64,000 bases of DNA from Mycteria americana. Taxonomy: Eukaryota > Chordata > Aves > Ciconiiformes > Ciconiidae. The position numbers and the translations under genes are program-made. Below the pieces are notes generated by a model. That model did no database searches. It was not told where the DNA came from and saw nothing but the letters and a program-made list of their open reading frames with translations. Positions within the stretch are counted from its first letter, which is position 1. Each line of letters starts with the position of its first letter. Shown one piece after another: positions 1-12,196 of this stretch. Location of the stretch: NCBI RefSeq assembly GCF_035582795.1, contig NC_134373.1, positions 27,870,501-27,934,500 on the forward strand. The letters are read 5' to 3'.

Positions 1-1185
1 AGCCCGCAACACTGATTATTCGTTCCAGTGTTTCACTACCCTGTTTTTCAAAAACAGTACTTTGCATCTGATGTGGATTTGTTTTGCATTAAGCTGTATT
101 TATATTGTTTTATCAGTCTTTGTGATCAGATCCAGCCCACATTACTGAGGTACTTAGTTTCTAATTGTATTGACTCCAGAGTTAAGCTGAAAAGGGAAGA
201 TGAGGAGGGGAAACACTACGTAATCAAGGGAAATGGCTGAATTAGAATGTCTTTCTCAAAACCTCTGCAAGTTGAAAACATAGGGGGAAAACGGAGATTC
301 TCATGTATAAACATATGCTTACCAGAATGCATTTAACTGCAGGAAAATATCTTGTGAAATTTTCAAAATACCTCTAATTAAGAAAGCAAGCTGCCTATTG
401 TAAACTTTATAACAGAAACTTGAGAGCTTTTCAGTTCTTCAGAAGAGGAGGTTTTTCAGCTAATGGAGTATATGGCACTATATTGCCAGTAGATGGCATG
501 TGCCCTGCATCCATGGTGATAAAATGAGTTACTAAGAATTTCAAAGAGAACAAGCATAACAGCAAAGTTATCTTGTGTCTAAGTACACAAGCATTGAAAG
601 AGTCCTTTTTCTCTGCTGCCGATGCTTTGCTGCAGGTTGCTGCACTGTCTCTCAACAACTGATCATACATCTCAATGTGTTAGAGGTTGTTTTTCCCGTG
701 TTCCTCAATGTTTATTGCTAAAATTCTCCGTGTCTGGAAAGCTAGTGGATTATTTTTGTTAAGTATAAAGTATTAGTTCTTAAACTAGACAAATCTAGAG
801 CCCACAGCATGAAGCTAACCTTGCAGTAAGTTGAATATGCATCTGAGCTATATGTGCTTTGGTCAGGTTCTTGGTCAAGCCAGTATGGACAGTGTTTGGC
901 TGACGTTTTCTGTCCAGAGCTTTTCTTTTTTTTTTTTTCCCAAAGATTTGTATTTTGCATTTCCAGCTAGAATATAACAAGGAATGTGTGCGTGTATATA
1001 TATGTACACCACTTAGCAAGATTTTATATGTATCTGTGCAATCCATAGTGTTAAGCTATTCAGACCATTAATAAAAGTTGAAGGCAGTTCCAACAGGATA
1101 TGGAATCAGAAATCCTTGTCTTGGTTTTGAATAGCTAACACCGAGGAGGAAGAGCCCTCACCTTGTACTGTGCTCTGTTTCTTAG
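1..1185 (+). other. ERCC3: ERCC3 intron (3' part)
   Basis: This is intronic sequence upstream of the penultimate ERCC3 coding exon, ending in a CTTAG acceptor at 1181-1185. I found no further ERCC3 exon in it: none of the open stretches resembles the helicase C-terminal half. A short T-rich run lies near 925-940. Otherwise nothing stands out. Confidence 0.7.
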
Positions 1186-1338
1186 GTAATAACAAAGCTT
1201 GCAGGCATGGAAGAAGAAGAACTTTCATTTTCATCCAAAGAAGAACAGCAGCAGCTTCTCCAGAAAGTCCTGCAAGCATCTGACCTGGATGCTGAGGAGG
1301 AAGTAGTCGCTGGAGAATATGGTTCCAAGTCAGCTCAG
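1186..1338 (+). CDS. ERCC3: ERCC3 (XPB) penultimate coding exon
   Basis: This exon encodes 51 residues near the C-terminus of XPB/ERCC3, the 3'-to-5' DNA helicase/translocase of TFIIH. XPB opens promoters for RNA polymerase II and opens damaged DNA in nucleotide excision repair in the nucleus. The translation starts [11 protein letters not shown] and contains [12 protein letters not shown] and [12 protein letters not shown], an acidic, glutamine-rich stretch that I recognise from the vertebrate protein just after the second helicase lobe. The exon begins and ends in phase 0, with a CTTAG acceptor and a CAG|GTAATG donor. The ATG at 1207 is internal and not a start. It joins in frame to the last exon at 2106. 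The identification is secure; only the fragment inside the window is visible. Confidence 0.97.
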
Positions 1339-2240
<902 letters not shown>

Positions 2241-2945
2241 TGTCCTTCATGTGTGCATTTTGTTAAAACTGTGGATCCATGTACCTGTTCCCATGACTAA
2301 AAATATGGAGTTGAAATTTTTGACAGGTCCTTTAAAAGACTTTTTTTTATATGCATCTACATAGCCACATACTTACTTAGCAATATATGTGCTCTCATGG
2401 GTGAATGTGAAAGGAAAAAAGGAACTAAATCTTACCACAGGAAAGATATTATCCAGTGACTGGATCCTGGTTATACCTGTCTGGTTTTCAGGGTAATTAA
2501 TAGAATTTATTTTTATCAGCTGAAGACCCATTTTCAGAAGAATTCTGGAAAGGTTTTGTAAATGAAGTTTGTACTGATGTTTGAAATATTATTTATCTGA
2601 TTATTGTGTCTGCTCAACAAAATACTGTTTTTTAAAATGCTTAAATAAAAGTCGTTCATTGAGCTGAACAAATCCTGACAGGAGCACTTTACATAACATT
2701 TTTAAACTAGGAGCCAATTTATACTTAACCTGTCTTAAAATTCTAACAAATTGTTTGGAAATATTTTCAAGTTCGAAGAAAAGAAGAAAGAGGGACTCTG
2801 TCTCCAAAGTAAAGTGAAGGAAAGCATTAGTAAACATAAATTCTGTGCTCCGTTTTCCTCATTTTTCTTGCTACTGCTGAGAAATTGCTGAAATAAAAGC
2901 TGTTTCCCTTGTCATTTATATTCTATTTATTAACTATGCAATAAA
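2241..2945 (+). promoter_or_regulatory. ERCC3: ERCC3 3' UTR with polyadenylation signals
   Basis: The sequence after the stop is AT-rich and carries three AATAAA hexamers, at 2644-2649, 2892-2897 and 2940-2945. Any of them could direct cleavage, and the last pair sits about 650-700 bases past the stop. Which one is used cannot be decided from sequence alone. Confidence 0.6.
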
Positions 2946-5900
2946 CCCATTGTAACTGCTAAACAGTGCAGCATCACTACGGAGGTTATTGAATCAAAAA
3001 GCGTTTTGACTTGTCATAAGGTGAGTTGGAAGCAGAGGTGTGAAGGAAAGATTCCTGAGTTTGGGAATTTTGGGAAAAACCTTCATTTTTGTTAATGAAG
3101 ACTGCAGTATATTTCTAGAAAATTTAAGGAGAGGTGGTGGCAATTTGTGGCAGAAGAACACTTTTTAAATAACTGCTTAATATTGTAACGGTTATGCTAC
3201 TTGGTATTGTATTATGAGGTGGGTTTTTTGCTGAGAGTTTGTAGAGCTTTAGGAACAACCTATGAAATAACATTGATCTTGATCTGTTGGTTCAAAATAG
3301 GGTAGTATAAATCTTTACTATACTGGAAGGAGTATGTATGATAGAGCTATCCTGGTTATATGACAAACGTGCTTCAGAAAAATACTGATTCTGTTTCTTT
3401 TTAGCATAAATTCACAAATTGAGAATACAGAAATATTGGAAGCATAATTCAGAACACATGGCGCTTGTTTTCAGTCTCTGTATCAGTCAGGTAATTTTGA
3501 AAATGGAACTGATCTGGTTCAGTTTAAACTTTGTTTAGTCTCTGAGACCTACCCCATAATGCATGATTCTTTCTCTTGCTCTGAGTCTCCTGCCTCACAA
3601 ACTGGGACCAGCCATGAAAGTGCTTGAGTGGCTTAAATGGAAAGATTCCACTGCAGTGCAGTGTGCTGGTGCTGATCTCCTCTCCCCAGTTTTAAAGTAT
3701 TATTTACTGCTAATAGCAGTTTGGACCAGCTCTTGTGGCAACAGTTAGTGGAAAAATGATAATTTAGTATAAAGGGAGGGGTCTGTGACAATGAGCAAGT
3801 CACCTAGCGTCCCTCTGCATAATTCTAACACGCTTTATAAATTGCTTTGGAATAATTCTCCACTCTTCATAAACTTGAAAAAAAAACCCTACTATAATGT
3901 GGAAATGGCTTAATAGCAATACTAATTTTTGTAATTGTGGCACTAGTAGTAGCTGGATTTAGGACAGCGCTCTAGTTCTTATGCAGTAAATCTTGTCTAT
4001 GATGACTAGTGATCTTACTCTTCTAAGTAATGGGTCTGTGTGGGATGCAGTACTTTCAGCATCAAGTAAAGCGTAATAATTTTATGAGGTAAGAATGACT
4101 CCATGCTTCAGTAATAGTGTGTTGGTATTCAAACTTTAGATTTAATTACTTTGATATGATTACTGGAGTAATTAACTGCCTGCTATTACTCCACACTGTA
4201 GCTGCGAGCAGCAGACTGATACTCACTCCAAAACAGTTGCTGCTGCGCATGGTAGCATCTGTACTGGAATATGGTCAGTCAGTTCTGCTTTCCAGACAGG
4301 GGTCAGTCACTGAGAAACACTGCTGGTTCCTGGGGCTTTTATTGTACTGGCCCCTCGCTACTCCCACAGTCCAGCAGTGCTCGGAGGTACGACTCCTCAC
4401 CTGACGGTCGCAATAGACTGCTCCAGAATTAGTCTGTAATCCCAGCCCTCTAGGAAACTACATTGTCGTGTTCAGCCACAAAACTCAGCACTGTATTTTG
4501 TCAGGCAGGTGTCTTTATTTGAAGCAGTACTGTAGCCTGCAGTCGTAACACTTCACCGTGACCAGACCGTGCGTGGTGGGCTCTTGCTGCCCTGTAGCCT
4601 GAATCCAAAGAATCTGGGCCCCAGCTCTTGGAGTGCAGTCAGGTCCTCACATGCTTTATCAGACGCCCTTGTTGGCCAGTGCTTCTCTTGCACAAATGGA
4701 TAGTGAGATCCCTTGCTAAGTAGGCTGTGGAAACAACATGGCTCAGAGCTCCATGTTTGCCTTGAAAATGGTGCACATGAAGAAAATCTTGCTTTCTGCC
4801 ATTGCACTGCTGTATACATACCCTTCTCAGATGCTGCCTTTATCCCTACGGGATTATGCTTACACAACACCGCGTGTTTCCTAGCAGCAGCAAGGTGCGA
4901 TACAGTTCACGGATCCAGATGACTTGCAAATGAACAGTGATAGCTAGATGATTACCCGGAAAAGATTTGTTTGCTGTAGGACTCTCGCTAAACTGGGGGC
5001 AAAATAACATAGATTGGTGTGGCAAAAATGTGTTTCAGACCATGAGTGATGGCAGAGGCAGGTGAACTTTGGGGTAAGTACATTATTTCTTGGAAGTCTG
5101 TGGACAGAGGAGGTGCGATTTTCTTGGACATAATTCAGGTTTCCTTGCTGAAATAAAAGCCTTTACTCTGCTCCCTGGCCACCTCCTTAGTTAGGCTGAA
5201 TTCCATACCAAAGAAACTTAATCTTCTTGAGGAGTTGTCATATTTAATAGTTCTTTTCTTTGTGTTTCTGATAGGCTACAATACTGAAACTTGTGTTTCT
5301 GTGCTCTTCGCAAACCAGCAAGTGTCTGTGAAGGGATTAATGCTTGAAGGATACTGTTGTTTTTCATTAGGATGGCCTTCTAGACTAAAAGGGCACAGTG
5401 ACATTGGGGTGGCAATTTCAGCAGCATTACAGCTCAGCAAAGCACTAAACTACAGCCAGTTTCTATTCCTCTGGTTCCTTATGCCCTCCCAATGGTCATA
5501 ATTTTTAGTAGTCCCTTACTTTTTTCTAGTGTGTTTAAAAACTTGGGACTTGAGGGCAACTAGTTCTCAGGATAATTTAATGTAGTACACAATAAGAAGC
5601 GTAGGATAAGGACCTAAACCTGCTACAAAAAGTCTAGAAGTAGAGCTGAATTATTTATTTGTTGCAGTTGATTCATGGGGGTTTTGTTAAGCACTAAAGA
5701 GTAAATCATGCACAGTGCTATCAACACCTGGAATTGGCTAGTTTGCTCTGATTTAAATAACTTCTTTTTGTACGATACTCGATTAAGATTTTAATTGTTG
5801 TCATATGGTAGATGAAACCAAAGATTGAGAGAAGCTGATTTCATTTTTCTTTTAAACTAAAGTTGCTTCAATAGTAAAGTACCTATAAGCAAATTTGTCC

Positions 5901-8900
5901 CCTTTTCAGGAAAAAAGCATGGGAGTTTAGACAGCATTTAAAATTCCAAAGAAGTAACTTGACAACTTGAAAAGATCTTTTGGAAGATGGGTTTGAGGAC
6001 AGTCAGAAAAGGCAAAAATCATTACTAACTGTATGGCATTTTCAATGAAGAGATGTTTCAAACTACACTGAAAATTTTTGCTTACATTTCAGACATTTCA
6101 ACACTGTTTTTCAGCTTTTCTTCCTTGCAAATGTTCTGAAGAGCCTATCTGTACAGTCTTAGCTGAAGGTGTTACTTGGGCAAAGTTAAATGCCTCCGAT
6201 CAAATCTCTTTTAACTTCCATAAATTATACTTGTAGATGCATCAGCTCTTTAAACAGTTATGTAAAACAGACAGTACAATATTTATTATACTGTATGTCA
6301 TAAAATAATGTTCAAATAATTACAAGCCAGATATAACCAAGACTGTTAAAAAGTGAGAATAATTCTAAGAAAACACAATTCCTGGTAAGATGATAATGTA
6401 ACCATTGACTCTGAATACCGATGTTATTAGGACACAAAGAAAGCTTCAACTGAACTTTGTCGGAGTTCATGCACAGAGGAGGGCAAGTTTAAATTGGATT
6501 TAGAAATAACTAAGTGAAGGTAACAAAGTACAATTAATATGACCCCACTAGGGGGTCTAGACTGAGAGAGCAGTGCGACTGCGGATTTGGAGACAAATTA
6601 TCATCCAAAAATAATACATAATTACATTATCAGTAGTCAAGTTTAGCTTATACTGTGATGTCGTTGCATACCAAAAGTTAACTAAAATTGAAGCACTTCT
6701 ACTGTGAAGAGGCATGTGCTCCAACTTGTTTGAAACAACAAAAGTCCAAACTGACTAGTTACATAAAACAATCTTTCAAACTCAACAGACCGACAGGCTA
6801 GGACAAATGTCATTGTTTAAATTTAAAGAACTGTGAGTGTGTTTTCGAGTTGCTGTTAAGACATCTGATAAATACACATGCTGGAAGATTGTAGAAGTAG
6901 AAGAAAATATTTACCTTCCAAGTCACATAAATGTGTTTCGGTTGGCTAATGCCGATGGCGTAACTTCTCCCTTCTTTAGAGTTTGGTGGGTTTACATGGA
7001 TTGGAAGGAGGTTTTATATCGTGGCTGCTACACTCACCATTATTCCTGGGAATTCTGTGGCGATGCTACTGGCTTCTGTTACCTGAAACAAGTCTGAAGT
7101 CTGTGATCATATTTGGGAGGAAAATGGGATCAGTCAATGCCAATCCCTCCACCACTTTAGGTTACACTCTAAACCTTTCACTATGTAAAACCCTCTGCTG
7201 CTCTTTCAAATGTTTGTTGGTTTCTTTCCTACACTCTTGTAGCATAAATTTTGGGGTTTACTCATAATGTTGATTATTTAACATGCTGCAGTTTGCGTGT
7301 TTGACCTCCAGCTCAAGATTCTGCAGTAGGAAGGATGCTATGTGTGACAGTAAAGCACAACCTTAGTGGCACATTAATTACTCGAATTTGAAAGTCAAAC
7401 AGAACCACACAATTATGATCTGGCACAGCAGAGAAGCAAATAGTTTAATTACACATTCCATGTTGTGGAAGCCCACCTGTATTCATTCAAATTCATAAAT
7501 ATTCCCTTCCTGTATTTGGCTATTTAACCACCATACAATTTGGCTATTGTTGTCTGGAGTATTCTTTTTCTATAGTTTACCTAGAAAAACAAACTCATAT
7601 CTACAGTGATGGGTTACTATAGTATTATTGATAATTACTGTATAGTAGTGTTGTAATAGTGTACCTGAGCCTGCATCTGTTAGTGGCTCTGCATTTCTAC
7701 TCTATCTAACAAACCTTCTAGAAATATCTAGTATTTATAAATATTTTTTTAACATTAAACCAGGGTTATTTGATAACCTATTTTGTGACCCTTCTGTCAT
7801 CTGTTATTCACTTACAACAAACTACAGGCCTTTTAGACCCACTGGTGCTCAGACTGGCTACTGGTCTACCACATGCACTACGTAAAAATTATGTTTCTGT
7901 GGATGTCAATTCACTCATATCTCCTTTTGTACAAGGAAGGTGCTCTTTATACAGATTTGCAGGATGGCATCCTTATTTCCCTTTAAATCCTTCTTCTGTT
8001 AGATCCAAGAAATTTGGCAATTTTAATTGTTAATGAATTGCTACTGTGTGCTTTATTAATTTATTTCTTTCTGTTATACTCGGCTGGTGCCTCTAACCCA
8101 CTCTGGAAATTCTTCAGGATGGGGTGTTTTTGGCTTTGTTTGTAAAACACTGGTGGCACTTTCTAATAAAAATACAAGATAGCAAGTAGTAATGGAGGTG
8201 TCTCACAGGCAGTCCCTGGTTAGGACTCTCTTCTCAAATGGTACATACATTCCACATTTTCTTTAAAAGCAAACAGACAGTAAGTATAAAATCTTATTCA
8301 AAGTTAATTATGTACTTTGAGGTTTTCCTGTAATTTTTGTTTTTCTTTTTTTACATTAATAAATATTTGCACTTGAATAATGGGAGAAACTGTCTTGGAC
8401 TTTCTATTGTTGAGCACTATCTTAACAACAATAACAAAGTCTATCCAGACAGCAGAGAGAGCATCAAATTCCTCAGGAGACTTAGCACAATGGATAGCTA
8501 GATTTTTTTCCCGAAACTGGCTTTACTGTGATTGTATAAGCTACACATACAAACTTGATAGCTGGTAATCATAGAATGTTTGACTAATATTAAAGATTTG
8601 CTGAGGATTGCCAATAATGAGATCTGATGGTCTGCAGCTGTTTTACATGCCACACTATGTGAGCTAGTAAATAGAGAATATATATAAATGTATACAGGTA
8701 GCCATTACTTTGGAGGATTCATTAGTGAACAAGGTAACTATTTAAGAACAGCTTGGCAAGGTAGAAATTATGTAATGAATAATCCTCCAGAGACACTACC
8801 GATGTGAAAGAGCATAGCTGCCTTGGCTGCAATTAAAGACAAGACTGCTCTCCTTTATAATATTAATCTCATAGTACAGCACTCTCTCTGTCCTGTATTG

Positions 8901-11550
8901 CTGGCTTGCACATCATACGCAAGTTCTATGGTTTAGTGTCTCCTGAAGTGAATGGTATATGGATGATTAGTGCTGTCTTCAGCTCCCTGTTTTACTGAAA
9001 ATGCATATTCTCTGAGTGTTTACATGTTTATTTTAAATGGGATCCCTGTGTCAGACCATTTTGGTACAAACAAACAAACAAAAACCTAACAATAAGTAAA
9101 CTGCCTAGAAGACTGAGTGAAAGTGGGGTTATACAACACAGTTCCTGTGCTGGGACTACTGCCATCTCCAGAAATTCCTCAGAGGGAAAACAGGTACTGT
9201 TCTGGTGAAGTACTTACAACACAAAACTTCTGAAACTCTTTTTCAAGTAGCTTGGCTAGAAACACTCTCTCCTACGATAATTTTAATGGAAAAGAGGTAA
9301 TGGTGGGAAAAAAGTGAATGTGCAAATATGGAATTAACTGCAAAAATGTACAACCAGAGAAAGCTACTGCTAGTTGCAAAACTGCAGCCTTTGTAGTGTA
9401 ATGTATCTGAGTTTATCTCACTGGCATATTAATAGATGCAGATGCTTTACACTATCTTAATGGTGTACGACTTTAAAATAATTTAAAAAATACCTACCAT
9501 ACTGATAGCTGTGAGCAGTGTTTTTTAGGAAGAGTGCATATATTCCCTCCCTCAATCTAGAAATTAGAATATGAATATAATTTTTTTAAGCTGGAGAACT
9601 ACTGCATAAATTTGAAAAAAAAAAATTTTCAAATTATTAGTACTGAGGTTAAGAATTTTTTTTAATTCTGATACAACTTTTAATATGTATAGCTAAGGGA
9701 TTATATTGGTGTTCATTACAAAGTGAATTAATATTCTTTCTATTTGTTGACTTACAACGTAGGGACATCTGTTGTTCAATAGCTTTAAATTTTTGTAGTT
9801 ATTGTTCTTAGAGTATGGCAAATGTAATTTAGGTAGTGTGGATAATTTAGATAGTTTGGTTTGTTCTTTGCATGTTCTAGGATTTGCATGTCCATCTTTC
9901 CTGTCGAATAAATAAATGTTCTGTTTTTAAATCCTCCTGCAGACATCTCATAGTGCAGCTACTTGCTCTGGGAGATATTCCTTGTTGTTCTTGTCCTCCA
10001 CTGTCCATAAGTGAGACATGGAATTAGCCTTTCATTTACTTATGATGATAAACTTGTTCAGAATTTCACACTCACCAGCTGGTTTTCATATTTTTACCCA
10101 TAAGTGTTTATTTTCTGAGTAACTGTGTCTCTCAAAGCATCTTTAGATAAATACTAAAGAAATAATGTAGCTACACCTTATAGAAATGTAGGAGGAAACG
10201 GGAAACTCCAGAGGTACTCTAGACCATGATATACCCAGATGTGCCTGACAGATGTTTATCAAACCTGTTCTTACAAAGTTCAGTGATAGCAATTACATAA
10301 TCTCCTGAGCTACCTTGGCTATCTGAAATATCTAAGAGACATCCCAAAAATATCTGAGATAGCAAGGCTACCTGAAAATCTAATCAAGAAATCTGTAGCT
10401 GCAAACTAAGCTCATTATCTTCTGTCTTCTCTCTTTGACATGCATCTTTTTTTAACAAAAGTTGTACACATCAGTAGGCTATTGTCATGCTCCTGGTAGT
10501 CATCTTTCCCAGATGAAGTAATTCTCTCAACCTCCTCCTTATGTCAATTTTAAAAAACTTCTATTTTTTTCTGTTGCTGTTCTCTGGACCCTGTCAAGTA
10601 TGATGAAGCCTATTTTAAAGACACTATTTTAGTTTAAACCAATATGTACTTCATATATGTTAAGACTTGTTTACCATCTGCCTTTTATTCTGGTAATATT
10701 TACTGCTGTATCTACAAAGACTGATGCACATGTCTAACTACAGAGGTAGATTTATTTCAGTGGAGTTATCAGTGGTAAAATTAAGCATGTACACAAATCT
10801 CAATTGGATTGCAGCCTCAAAAATATAAATGTAGAAAAATAAACAGAAGGAAAACAAAGGCAAATAATTTTGAAGCTCGCTAGACTTACTTTTCCAGCAG
10901 TTTATTCATAACTACGTTCTGGAAATGCAGATCTTCCTTGAGACTTTCCTCTGTTGTCAAGTTTTACCCGAGCTTCTAATTCAGTTAAAACCAAGGTGGT
11001 CTCTTCCACATAATTTCTGAAACTAATGAACATTTTACAGATTATCACTAACACCTTCAGAATTATACATAATCAGGTATGAAGACAGCAACAACACTTC
11101 TGAAATTGTGCAAAACAAACTGATAAACAGGTTGGAGCTCAAGTTCTCTGTGTGTGATTATAGATCTATGCAGCTGAATTGAGGAAAAACTGTGGTGGAA
11201 CACTACAGAGTTACAGGGCACTGGTTATTTTCTACAAAAGTTGACACAAGCTGCTTATGGAGTATATCTCTGCCCAAAAGATAAATCATTCTGCAATACA
11301 AAAAACATCCCTGGATATTGTAATTTACAGGAACTGTTTGTAAGGTTACTGTGTAAAACCATTGCTATTTTATGTGGATGCAGAAATGTTTTCCATATAT
11401 ATTACAGGGTGACGAATGGTACTAAGAGAACTTCTTGCAGAAAAATACCGTATTTTCTAATATATGGGAATGAATTAATGCCACAGAAAAACTAGCCCTA
11501 AACCCACCTTTTTAGTGAAGGAGAAAGATGGGATAATACTTACATGAGCT
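2946..11550. other. Intergenic region ERCC3-CYP27C1
   Basis: About 8.6 kb of AT-rich sequence without a convincing gene on either strand. Short open stretches occur (for example 4117-4404, 6837-7097 and 7770-8033), but none has recognisable domains or a consistent pair of splice sites. A small CAAA-type simple repeat lies near 9066-9083. The ancient CR1 fragment at 10180-10720 is listed separately. Confidence 0.6.
10180..10720 (-). mobile_element. Ancient CR1-type LINE 3' fragment
   Basis: Read on the + strand, this matches the reverse complement of old amniote CR1/L3-like elements in the expected order: a stretch resembling the anti-3' end, a 'contact/TTATCAAACCTGTTCTTACAAA' block, a 'GAAGTAATTCTCTCAACCTCCTCC' block and a 'TGTTGCTGTTCTCTGGACC' block. 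The copy is heavily diverged with many indels, so the ends are approximate. It has no coding capacity left. Confidence 0.55.
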
Positions 11551-11857
11551 TTTTGCCAAACCAATGGCGGAAAGAGGGGGAAAAACTAAACTTTGGCTGC
11601 ATGCTTAATGGGTAAATTTATCTGATTTGAATTATACAAAATAATAGGTTCGTTCTATTCAAGTCTCATCCCAGACCCACCCCCCTTTTCCAGCCCTAGG
11701 GGAGGGAGCGTTAAATAATGGTCTGTGTAAACTGATGCTCATGCAGTAAGAGTTTGGAGAAGTGCTGCTTGTACAAGTTAAAGCAGGCAGTGAAGAAAGA
11801 GCAACCAAATACAAAGCAGCTGCAGGAGCAAAGTGGACCTTTCTGAAATTAAAAGAC
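11551..11857 (+). promoter_or_regulatory. CYP27C1: Putative CYP27C1 proximal promoter and 5' leader
   Basis: A CCAAT box lies at 11561-11565 (AAACCAATGGCGG), and an AT-rich TATA-like stretch (TTATACAAAATAATAG) ends near 11647. A pyrimidine-rich stretch follows at about 11650-11695. If transcription starts near 11670, the leader would be roughly 190 nt. Short upstream ORFs lie in the leader: one ATG near 11718 that stops within six codons, and an ATG-CTC-ATG-CAG-TAA stretch in frame with the main ORF. The start site itself is inferred. Confidence 0.35.
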
Positions 11858-12196
11858 ATGTCTTTCTTCACGAGAGTTTTGACAATGAAATGCAAGCAGG
11901 CGCTTGAATCTGAGAGAACTTACTTTTACCATGCGATTTTTGTCAGCAGGTTTCACCAGCTGCCCAAACTTTCCAGCAGCCAGTCTCTGGAGGTGCAGAA
12001 TAACTCGCCAGCAGCGGCAGAGAACAAAGGCGAGGAGATGGTGGCAGATTCAGGGCGCGCAGGGGAGCTGCTGAAGCCCACCCCGCACCAGCTTGGCAGG
12101 GTGAAGAGCCTGCAAGAAATGCCTGGACCCAACACCCTCTACAATCTGTACGAGTTCTTCTGGAAGGACGGCTTCGGCCGCATTCATGAAATCCAG
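11858..12196 (+). CDS. CYP27C1: CYP27C1 coding exon 1 (start codon, mitochondrial presequence)
   Basis: This exon encodes residues 1-113. The ATG at 11858 is the first in-frame ATG after an in-frame TAA at about 11747, and it has G at -3. The open frame runs further back to 11762 but begins there with GTG, so that is not a start. The first 40 residues (MSFFTRVLTMKCKQ...) are rich in Arg, Lys and hydroxylated residues with few acids, as in a mitochondrial targeting signal. The low-complexity part that follows is poorly conserved in the family. Strong similarity to other CYP27C1 proteins starts at EMPGPNTLYNLYEFF and runs through DGFGRIHEIQ. A second ATG at 11888 would give 546 residues. The donor is CAG|GTACAG, phase 0. 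Confidence 0.9.

Noticed and set aside
28-240. Open frame at the window start as a further ERCC3 exon
   Set aside because: The translation has no resemblance to XPB and lacks suitable splice borders.
4553-4922. Weak similarity between 4805-4860 and the reverse strand near 50060-50110 (both read AFIPTGL), suggesting a shared repeat
   Set aside because: The match needs gaps and extends for only about 20 bases, too little to name an element.
11762-11857. Longer CYP27C1 N-terminus starting at 11762
   Set aside because: The codon there is GTG, not ATG. The first in-frame ATG is 11858.
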